Part shown: in pieces, positions 13,801 through 25,800 of the stretch
Position numbering within the stretch: position 1 is the stretch's first letter
How the letters are laid out: each line of letters opens with the position of its first letter
Source of the DNA: Harmothoe impar
Lineage: Eukaryota > Annelida > Polychaeta > Phyllodocida > Polynoidae
NCBI GenBank assembly: GCA_947462335.1
Contig: OX381714.1
Coordinates: 40,893,360-40,957,359, forward strand
Direction: 5' to 3'
DNA length: 64,000 bases
Notes under the pieces: model-generated
Databases searched by the model: none
Told to the model about the DNA's origin: nothing
Seen by the model: the letters and a program-made list of their open reading frames with translations, nothing else
Program-made: the position numbers and the translations under genes

Positions 13801-16800
13801 CTATATATATATTCATATTGACTGCAATTCTTACAAAATCTTTGCTGCCCATTGTGCTCAGTTCCATTCAAGTGGCCACCACCCCTGGCGATGCCTGTGC
13901 GTTCCTCTTTAAAAACACTTATTTCAGTGTAGTGTCAAAATTCCCTTGGGGACAAAGTGGGGAGTGAGAGGAGGAAGGTGGTAAACAGGCTGAAAACAGC
14001 CCAACAAGTAGAGAAAAAAAATTCATAATCATATGCTAATCATGTAATCATCCATTCTATGCCTGAGGTTACAAAGGCGAGTAATGGGATTTCATACTGG
14101 GTGCTTGCACTTTCAGTGTCTCCACAGATTAGGAATCCTTAAGAAAAAAGCATTAACAGGTTTAGATTAAACAAATCTATAATATGATTCAATATTAGTT
14201 TGTTAGGCCTACAGCTTCACGTGGGTGAATTATTTAATACAAGAAAACAAAAAAACTGTGCGCTTAGTTTTTTTAAAAATATGGATTCGGTTTTGTGAAA
14301 GTTATAAATATCAAAAAAAGACCTAGTTCAATACCGATTATGATTTTGTGAGTTAAGCCTTTTCTTAATCCACAAAATGACCTAGCTTAATGTTCATTTC
14401 CTCTCCAAATCTACTTTGAGCCTTTCACAATTCTACCCCCTGCCTATAATAATTATTTGAAGTACAATAAGTCAAAGGAACAGGCCCCACTGTTCATATA
14501 GTGTAGGAGCAGCCTGGCACAGCAAGGCAATAAAGAGCATCATAATATATCTCCTTTAAGGGCTTTTGTCAGCTGTGGGCGTGGTATGATTGAGTGCGCT
14601 TGGTTTCTTGGTGTTGTCAGTCGGGCTACTGGAGGACTAATGTGATTGGCTGAGAGGTTGGGGGCCTATTTCCATAGGTGAAGCCCCGGAATAGCCTCTG
14701 CTGCTATTGCTAATCTAATAAGGTGCAGTCTATGTGCTTGTACATCTATCATAGGATGGGCAGATATACAGCTGTACAGGTCATGCATGTAGTTGTCTGC
14801 TAATTTTTGGTTGTTGGTCCAAGCTTGCATTCACCATAGTCAATTAGAAAATAATAGACTAACTGGGAACCAATTTAATTTTGAAAGAAGAGTTCAACCA
14901 TGTAATTGAAAAGATGAAATGTTGTCGAGTAGAATAGCCACTTTACCCAGTACCATACATCGATTCAAGATCTTAATGTATGCTTATCTTCACTATATTT
15001 CAATGTTATGTCAACAAGCTGAATTTCTAATACACTAGGTATTAGATTCCACCCAGTCATGAATAGGAATTATGAAGAGCGCTGTATGCAATTGGCTGCA
15101 ATTTGTTCAAGAAGCCATAATAATGCCATTAGATGCCAGAGGATAATAATGCCACCATATAAGTATCATAGACCTGGAGAAGTTCTACAGTTCTACAGGG
15201 GAAACATTATATTTCCAAGCTTAAGTATGATTAGACCACTTTTTGTTATCCATTGGTCAGCACTGGGAACTCCATATGTGTTTCTACATATGCATGAATT
15301 GATATGGAAAGGCGGTTTAGTAGACTCATGGGTGTAAGTTTTACATCTTTATGGCTTCCTTTTGTGAATAATACATAGATAGAATGGCACTCTTATCCAT
15401 GTATTTGCCTGTCTCTATCCTAATGTATTCTGAATACGCATTCCTATTCAGTGGTCCCATTTCTATGGTACTATATAGACGGATCTGCCTCATGACAGGA
15501 TCTATAAGAAAGTATGGCTTGTAGAAATATTCACTGTGAAGTCTAGTCATATGCAGCAATGGTTCAAAAAGGCATAATGGCTGAATCTTGATAAAGCTCA
15601 GAAATAGTAGACCGATCTGCTGCTCAAATACTTAAACAAATATTGAACAATAATAAATGCAACCTTCAGATGTTGCATTACCTTATATTGAGCGGAAACT
15701 GTTCAATATTCCATCTGCTTTAAAGTATTGTAGATGATTAGCATCAGACAGCATCTAGAAAGCTCAGACAGTAACCCCTGCAGATATAAATTATTGTCGA
15801 GATTAATTTCTGTGTTATTGGTCCCTGAAGAGCCATGCCTTTCTTTCCAGCCAACACTTTGTCTCACTGATGTGCGAAATCACTGCGACCAATTTATGTT
15901 ATCTATTCAAGCCAGTTTCCAGAGATAATGGCCAAAATACTCTGCCCACTGTTCATAAGAGGACACCTTCTATGCAGCCTCTATTCCTATCTACTCCCAG
16001 AGTTCCTCTGTGTCCTATCGGTAAGCATGCTTGAATGCCTTTCTGCATTACTTCAAAGGAATAAGCTCCTCTTTGGGAAGGGATGGCCTACTAAATACAA
16101 CTAGAACACGCAAATAACATCTGTATTATAAAGAACAGGGGCAATATTTCACTTGAAAATTCAATTCGGAATGGGGATCAGGGATCCTAATTTGGGGTCG
16201 AAACATTTAACACTTTGACCTCAGAAGATTGGCGAGTGATCTTTTCAAAATCTCTGTTCAAAAGAGATAGGTCAGTATAACCCTAGGTACTACGCAAATA
16301 ACCTCTGTATTAGGGATCCCAGAGATCCATATGTCAGCTGTACAGATCAAAGGAGCAGTGCGAAATCGTGTCTGCATGTCTATTTTACTTAGTTTTGATC
16401 ATTGCTAGATTGGCTTCATAGATGTAGGCTGACAATATCCTTTGATATACTGACAGTATAAGGCTTTGAGATGGGTGGTTTTATACACTTATTCAGTTTT
16501 ATACACTTATTCATTGCAAGATTATTTACAGCTGGCCATGATAGTGTAGCGCCAATACCATTAATATGTCAACTGCATTCTACTCCCTTTGAAAGGTGCA
16601 TGGTTCGTTGCTTCTTGGTCTCGTTTAAGTCTTTGGACAAATCATAATTATCATTGATATCCCATGGAAACATCATTATACTCCTGGTGCATTTGAGGAT
16701 ACATGGAACACATGCACATAGGCATCTTCACACAAAATTGTAAAAAAAAAAGAGTCCTTCCAGGATCAATTGTCCTCCCATATGAACCCTAACCACCCCA

Positions 16801-19800
16801 TAATTATGTCCATTTAATTTCCCCTTCCCTTCTCCTTGGACGGAAGATTTTTGCTCAGTGGGGCCTTTTATAACTAAGGGCCATCTCTGGATAGTTATAT
16901 TATGCACTTACTGTTAAATAACAGTAAGTACTAGTATGTAATATAATCTGGTGCGGTCCATGTAATTGACGTGAATCCTGGCTCTTCATTTAGTCCTTGA
17001 TCTTTTGGTGGTCTTGAATTTTATGGGGTTAAATGTGAACTGACTAAGAAGGCAAAAGAGTATTATAAGTAGCATGGACGCCCCACGAATGGGCACCAAT
17101 ACCTTATGAGTGCAGTATCAACATGTGTGTGCTCTCTACCATACAAATTGCAATTTTTTAGTAAAGGCATTGCTTTTGTAATGCACTTCCCCTCATTAAT
17201 ATATGGAAGTAGATAGAGTAAATAAACAGAGGTCATATTCAAGCATCCACTACCCCAGGCGACGCCTTTAGGACCTTCTTCAAGAATACTTTGTCCAGTG
17301 TCAAGAATCCTCCGGGGACTAAGTGGGGAGTGGGAGGAGGAAGTTGGTCAACAGAAAGAGATAAACAAGCTGAGAGAAATGATTCATAATCCCATGCTAA
17401 TCATGTAATTATCCATTTGCTTCCTGAGATTACAAAAGAGAGTAATGGGATTTCATACTGGCTGCTCACACTTTTAGTGTCTCCACGGAAGGGGCATCTT
17501 AGATGAAAAACATCGAACAAAATTTAAAATATGATTCAATATTGGGTTATTAGGCTTGGGCTTCACATTGATCAATTATTTTTATTTGTGAGAAAACTGA
17601 AACAGTCCCTCAAGATGCAAGTTCATTTTAATATGGATTGGCTTTTGTGAAAGAACCTTTAGACACTTTGTAAAGGCCGAGCTCTATATTAATAATTTAA
17701 TTATTTGGGTATAGCCTTTTCTTTCTAACCTCACATTCAACACTAGATATTCATGTCACTTATGTACATTTCCTGAATGACCTATGCTGAGCCTTATTAC
17801 CCTTCACCCTGCCCATAATATGTGAAGTACAAAAATGAAAGGCAAAGGTCTTACCATCATTGTATAGGAGCAGCCGGGTATGGCAAGGCAATAAGGAGCA
17901 CCATATTCTCCTTCAGGAGATTTTGTCAGCTGTGGGTGTGGTATGATTGAGTGTGTTCAGTTTCCTGGTGTTGTCAGTTGAGCTAGTGGAGGACTAATGT
18001 GATTGGCTGAGAGGCTGGGGGCCTATTTCCATAGGTGAAGCCCCGGAATAGCCTCTGCTACTAATCTAATAAGGTGCAGCCCATGTGCTTGTACATCTAT
18101 CATAGGATGGGCACTCATACAGGTCATGCATGTAGATGTCTGCCATCTCTTTGGCTCAAGCTGGTACTCCACTAAAGCTAATTAGATAGAAATGGACTGA
18201 TTGAGAATCAGTTTTATGATACGTAATTTTTGCAAAGGCTGATGGGGAGGGGGTCTGTCCGATACCTCCCATTGGTCCCTGATTAAAAGTTTGTTCTGCT
18301 GGAATACCCATTTTACCCAGTGCCTTATCATACAATCTATTCTGGATCTTAACATATCTTTATCTTGACTCAATTTCAATGTGATATCAATAAGCTAAAC
18401 TTGTAATATTATAGGGACTGGATTTCATGCAGTCACAAATGACAATTCAGTAGATCGTTGTATGTAATTGGTTCCAATTTGTTTGAAAAGAGATGCTATT
18501 ATACAAATAGTATAAACCTGTAGCAGTTGTACAGTTCTTCATGGGGAACAGCTAAAGTATGATTAGGACACTTTTAGATATCTCTGGGTAAGCCCTCGGA
18601 GGTCCTTGTGCGTTTTTACATGCAGAATGAACATTAAAGGGCAGTTTAGTAGACCGTTGTGGACAGAATATAAAATGTGTATTTTATGTCTTTATGCCAT
18701 TCTGTTATGAATAACACATGCACTGTACAGCTCTCTTATCTGTGTATAGCTGCCGGTCGCTATCCTAATGTATTCTGAATGCCCATTCCTATTTAGGGGT
18801 CCCATCTCTATGGTACTAAACGGATCTGGCATACGACCGGATGAATAAGGAAGAATGGGTTGTGGAAATAATTCTTGCGATGTCTTGTCATACGCAGCAA
18901 TGGAAAAGGTTTAGAGATTCATAAAGATTCCTTGCTAAATCCTGATATACCTCAGAAATAGTAGATTGATCTGCTGCTCAAATACTTGAATAGATACCAG
19001 GAAAAAGCTATGTAAATGTCAATTTAAATGGCATCTCCTGTTGCATCATTCAGAAAAAAAGGTCAAAATAACACATTGATACATCATTAGCATCAGACAG
19101 TATTGAGAAGACTCAGACAGTGATCCCCTACAGATACAAACTACTGTTCAGATTAATGTCTGTGTTATCGGTCTCCAAAGAGCAATACCTTCCATAGCAG
19201 GATGTCCATAACCAGCATCGTTTAAACCACTCTCTCCCACTGATGTGCGAAATCAGTGCAATCGATTTACGTTATCATATTCAAGCCAGTTCCTAGAGAT
19301 AATGTGACTAAAATAACCTTCCCCACTGTTTATAAGAGGAATCCTCTGTTAAGCTTCTAATCCGGATTTCCTCTCTGTCCAATCTACATGTCTGTTTAAA
19401 TACCTTTATGCATGAGTGGATGGTAAAATCAAACATTAACTTCAAAGGAATGGGCCCCTTGGATAGGGATGGCTTAGTAAATACAATCAGAATATGCAAA
19501 TCAATAACTAGAATAGAGCATTTAGAGCATTTAAGGCTTTGACCAGAGAAGATTGGTGAGTGCACTTTGCAAAGGCTGCATTCAATTCAAAAGAAGATAA
19601 GTCATCATAACGATAGGTACTATGTACATACAATATAATTATTTTAAGAATCCTCTATGTTTCTATCATGTTGTAAACATACAAATAAAACTGCACTGAT
19701 AAAGCAGGAGATGAAGGATCAGCAATGAATATATCAAACTTCATTATTATAATTTCTACTTCCAATTTTACAAAGAGCTTAGATGGATAAGACAATGAAT

Positions 19801-22800
19801 TTATATTCTTTTTTCCACCCTTGCAGCTATACGATGTCAACTTATACCGGTGCCAAAGAATGGAACACTCCTTTATGAGTACAAGAACGTGTCTGTGATT
19901 GCTCAGTTTTCCTGCGATGTAACACACATTCTGATTGGTCAACAACTGATCACGTGTCACACAAATGGCAGCTGGACTGACACACCACCAAGATGTTTAG
20001 GTGAGCCTTTGATTAACTTCTGCTCTTTCCTTTCTTCCTTCTTCTCTATATAATATTTTCATTTCATCTAAATGATTATATTTCTCTGGATCATCTATTG
20101 ACCTGAGATATTCAATAGACTTTAATATTTCTGTAGTTTCCTCATGATACACCAAAGAGTGGACATATATACGGTGTGAAATCCCAAACCATTCTTCTGC
20201 TTGCTGTATTTAGATAGTGTCCTTTCTCTTTCACATATTTATTAAATCTATGTGTCGTATGTGTATGCTCTACATGGAAATCACAGTTGCACATTTACAT
20301 ACTTGTAATATTCAACTAAATATCAATTTCACTAAAATGGTTGTCTGTAAATGTAATTCATGTGTAACACTTCAAATTGTAATACAGCATGTTTTTTCAC
20401 AAGAGTCAGATGCCATACTTTAATCATATTCTGTATTATACCTTTCACCCAAATATTTTGTGGTCACAATTATACCTTACATTTAATAGGAATAAATATA
20501 TTTAATTTGTACTTTAAGGTTAAGTTTGTATTACCTTCATTAATTTCACTTTTGTTTGATTGGCATGACCTTTTGTTCTATTTTACAGTGGACTGTGCCA
20601 GCCCCCCTAGTTTGGAGAATGCCATTTTTTCCTACAACTGCTCCCTCCCTACTTGTCGGGTATTATATTCCTGTGAGGAGGGCTACACCCTTAATGGGTC
20701 TGATACCCGCCAATGCACAAAAACAGGCGCATGGAGTGATACACCACAGTCGTGTGAACGTAAGTCGCATACAGGAGAAACGGTGGTTATATAATCAAGT
20801 TAAACCGGTTATGCAATTTACCAGCCTTTCTGAATACATAACATGTTAATAAACTATTGCATGGTAAACGATTGACATAACTTGGCACAAATGAAAATAA
20901 TATCATTATTCTGTCATGATGTGCTGGAACCAGGGTTAGAACCACAGAATAAGCTGATAAAAAAATGTTACATAAAAAAAGTCTTCAAATACGGTCATCG
21001 AAGGTCTAAATTTAGTTCAGCTCTGGCTATATAGCTTAGGGCACTATGATCCCTTGCCTAGAGAACAATAACTAAAATCAGACTGATGGGCCTACATGAT
21101 TTTGAAATATAGGAGAAGGAAATTATTGCTGTGCCAATTAATCACATTATGTTTTTTTTTTCTGTTCATGTGTTCCCTTTTGCAATACCGGTACATATAC
21201 ACTTTATTTTGTACAGCCTTAACACATACACTCCTACAAATTGGCATGCACCCATTTCTGTGTCCATCCACTTTTTTTCTGGATTCATTCCCATGATAAT
21301 GCTCATTTAAAATATAAATAACATCAGCAGAACCACAGAACTACATGCGGAAATCGCTTTAGCATGTAATCCACCAATGTCGGTCGGACGAGATTTCATC
21401 ATCAGATAAAAGTCTATAATGTTAAACTGATGGGAGAATCTCGTCCGACAGACAGAATCACTGCTGATTCCGTCAGTGGAATACTGCCTAAAATGAGTAG
21501 AAGCTGTTTCTCTGTTTCTACAGCGTATAGAATTGTATAACATACAGTACCTTGTACAATAATCATACTTTCATTATGGCAAATGGTGTATGGCTTTTGT
21601 AAGCATCCTGGTTCATTTGAAATGATATTGATTTTCAGGTCCCTCTGCAGATGTAGCCTACTAACTTTAAAGTGACATGGTCCGATGATTAGGGCTCAAA
21701 AATAAATTTAGTTAAAAATGAACAAGAATGTTCAATACATGTATCATCATACTACATTTCCTACCTATTTCATTTACCATTCTTTCCCATAACCCAGCTT
21801 AGAATTCAGTCAATTGTTAGTTTTATGCTCAATTTAAGACTTTTGGAGTGTACGCTATAATTCGCCCCCATTGAAAATACATTGTAAAATACTGAACCTG
21901 GGGCACACTGGACACTCTAAATAGCTTCTACTAGCCATAGATGGCATTATATTGTTCCCTATCCTCCAAATGTGCTATTGTACTAATATTTGGAACACAT
22001 CTAAGCAGAATTTGAAATATGAAAAAAATCGGACTATATCACTTTAATCAAGTCTGACACCACTGCTGATAATAAAATATGTATGAAATTGTACTGAAGC
22101 TTAATGAGAACCTTACATATAGCATAATTATGGTGACCATCAGATTAATCCAATTACCATCATTCCTCATCTTTCTCGAACAGTGACAATGTGCACGTGG
22201 CCTAATTTGCCCCCTGGTGGCAAGTTCTCCACGTCCATACCGCCCTCTGGTGAGATGTTTGCGTACAACACGACCCTCCGCTACCACTGTGAGGCAGATT
22301 CAGTGTTGGTCGGTGACGGTACTCTGTGGTGTGGGCCTGCAGGTCTGTGGAAGGGCAAAGTACCAAAATGTCAAAAAGGTAATTATAATGATGATAATAA
22401 TAATCATGTAAACCTATACTTGTTGACCAATCTTTCAGGATGCATCGTATTGTGTTGAATACTATTTCAATTAGTCACTGAAATGGTCAGTAACCATGTG
22501 AGGCCCCTATCCCTCAAAAGGTCCCTAGCCCTCAAATATTTGTAGGATAGGGGCTGTTTGAGACTTAGGGCCCACCTCAGGTCCCTATATAGCAAAAAGT
22601 CCCTATCCCACAAAATTTTGAGACATAGGGGCCACATTTAAACAGCCCCTATCTCACAAATATTTGTAGGATAGGGGCCATTTGAGGGATAGGGACATGT
22701 CAGGCCCCTATCCTACAAACAATCCCTAAATATCAAAAGCCCTATCCATCAAAAACCTTTGTAATAATTTCTATGACTATTTCTTGCTTCTGCAGCAAGG

Positions 22801-25800
22801 AAGTATGCCTCACAATAAGTTAAGGGTACCTTCTGGGGTTAATATCTATAGCCTGCAGACTGATATCTGTTATCACTGTGTACACTTTAAAACCATGATG
22901 AGGTATTTTCCAATCTAAAATGATCTGAGAACCCACACCCCGCCCCCCTCCTCCTGCCTGTACCGACCACAGTATGCTGATGTCAACCAGATGGTCAGTC
23001 ACTTGGAGTGGGGACGGAGCGTTGATATATGACCACCAGGGCAGTTTGGTAAGATGACAAGGGGGGGGGGCAACAATTGACAATAAACATGCACAGTGGG
23101 TCTGGACCCCGGGGTTTGGACAGAACGTGCCACTGCCTTAATGCACCACTGTCTGACTGTACCTGGTCATGCAAATGGTGCATTGCGACCACTGCACGAC
23201 CACTGCATGACCACCTTGGTAGTATATAGTGACTGGTACATTGTGACAGCGATACGTTCCCCATAGGATTCGAGGACAGCTTTCACAGACCTCAGCCAGT
23301 CTAGTCCCTCCCGTTTCCCTTATGTCAGACCATTTTGAGGGATAGGGACATGGAAAACATATTTGTGGCTTTGGGACTTCACATGGGCCCTATGTCTCAA
23401 ACCGTTTTGAGGGATAGGGGCTGTTTGGCATATAGGGACTTCACCTGGTCCCTATCCCTCAAACGGACCAAATTTGAGGGATAGGGGCCTTTTGAGGGAT
23501 AGGGGCCTCACAAACCATACTTTTAATAATTATGTGTTTTTATGAGTAATATGGATATTTAGCTGCATATCGTCTTAATGTTTCTGTTGTATATTAACTT
23601 CAAACAGTAAGCTATGTGATCTACATTTGGTGTTGATGCAGATCAAATTACCCTCATTAAAGGTTTAACGTTGGACATAACTAAGCTACTTGGGTATAAG
23701 GCCTAGACATAATATATCAGTGGATCCTTAGAGTCACTTTAGAATTCCTTCCCCCTCCCCCAGCCTGGTGTTTGACTGTCTACGATATCACTGGCATTTC
23801 AGACCACCAGGGGCCATCGTAACGTTTGCAATTTCTCTTTTCTCTTGACAGCCTCTGGAATAGCTACAAGCACAGAGAGCATAAACATTTCTTCCACCGT
23901 CCGCTCAACACTATCCACTCACAATGTCACGTCACCAACAACGACACGTCAAGCAGTCACGTCAACGACGACGACCAAGCCACGTCCAGCCGGCTTGTGT
24001 CCACGGCCACCACTGATAGCTAACGGCTCACCAGAATTACCATTTCCATCACAGCGCCGCCCTGGTGGATTCGTCAAGTACCACTGTGAGCCGGGCTTCT
24101 TCCTAGAGGGCCCCACTGAGTTGGAATGTCTGGATAATGAATCGTGGTCAGCACCAGTGCCACACTGTGTGGGTGAGTGTATGGAGAGGACGTAATAAAT
24201 AACCCCTAAACAGATATAATCAGTTAGAAACGGACCACTTGGCCAATTACCGGCCCCAAGGACACATGTGATTATAGCTTTTATATTGAGATCATTTCTA
24301 AATATTTTCTTGTATTACTTTTTAAACTAATTCTCTCTAAACATTTTGCCAAATGTGTTTAAAATAAAATGTGTTAAGTCATTACAAGTGTTGGAACTGG
24401 AAAAGAAAGCTATAGAAATCTGATGAACAAGGTATCAACAGTTAATTATGGACTAATGGACCAATTACCCGCCCAATTACATATGTGAGTATTAGAACAA
24501 TTGGGTGTTTGATGCCTTAATTGCAGCTGTATAGTTGTGTCTGTAAACTTGGGAGATACATACAATTAGTTTCCTTTATAATAAGCCGAATGCAGTCAAT
24601 TAAGGTAATATGAGTCAATACAGTTACTTACTGTACACCATGCTCCAATAGAATACACACCTAATCAGACAAGTAATTGAATGGATAAATTAACAATCAT
24701 ATAATAATATAATACTCATGTTCCAGCTGTCCAACCTGGGGAGACTGTTAGCACCCCGCGCCCCTTCCAGTGGACGCAGGTCTTCATCACACACAAAAAG
24801 TGGATCGGAGAGTACGAATTCAAGAAGAGACACTACTACTTCGAGTTCCATGTGGAGTCTGTAGATCTGGTCAATAAGGGCTCCATCCTGGGACTCTTCT
24901 CAGAGGACCATGGCTCCAAGTTTGATGTCAAAGGTACGACGATAATTATATACCCAAATAAACTTTTGGTCAACCATATTGGAGACTTTGGGTTAGGCTA
25001 GAAACCCCTTCCTCAGCACCAGACTAATCGAGATATTAAGATTAAAGTGACATGGTTCGATCTTTCTTCATATTTTAAATTCTACTTAGATGTGTTCCAA
25101 ATGTTAGTACAATAACATATTTGGAGGATGGGGAACAATAATTGAAGCACATTCAGAATTATAGTGTGCACTCCAAAAGTCTTAAATTGAGCATAAAACT
25201 AACAATGGACTGAATTCTAAGCTGAATTATGGGGAATAATGTTCAATAAAATAGGTAGGGCATGTAGTATGGCCGTATTGAACATTTTTGTTCATTGTTA
25301 ACAAAATCAAAATTAATTCAAATGGAACAAAACATAGAACATCCTACCAAAACTGTGATAATCTTCTACCATAGAAATACCCAAATCAACATCTCGCCCC
25401 ATTTAAATGATTCTTTCCCTCAGGGTTCCGTCGAGCGGATGAGATCGTGTTTGAGATCGAGGCAATGCTGCAGGCAAACAGCCGCATTAAGAACACAGAC
25501 TGGTACGTGCATGGTAAGCTTACCAGGGGTATGTGTACCTGGAAGTATGCCGGCCGCATCTCCTCACCCACCGAGGGGTTCACCACACTCTCCATGGAGT
25601 CTTATATAGGTAATGCACACTCTTAAAAAAGTATTTCGCTTTGAAACACTTTTAGGCACATTTCTAAACACTTTCTTGCTACACATTTTAAAGCTCTTCT
25701 TTTTCCTAAAACTTTGCGAAACGTGTTTAAAATCGAATGCGTTCAGTCATAAAAAAATGTTTGAACTGTAAGCTGTTTAGCTTAGAATGTATGGCTTTAT

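Larger units (their letters stand above)
4830..19826 (+). other. 15 kb intron of the sushi receptor gene
   Basis: No sushi-like or other convincing exon was seen. It contains a TA-flanked MITE (7384-8244), a CA microsatellite, C-rich stretches near 6712 and 8690, a small TA-flanked foldback element (11994-12135), and degenerate tandem copies of a ~3.5 kb unit from about 11.4 kb to 19.6 kb. Stretches 4830-6790 and 8250-11390 show nothing I can assign. A weakly conserved or short exon could have been missed. Confidence 0.6.

Noticed and set aside
22183..22458. Sushi exon 4 running on into the next intron
   Set aside because: The GTAATT donor right after CAA-AAA-G keeps phase 1 like all other junctions; codons after it are low-complexity Asn/Asp.
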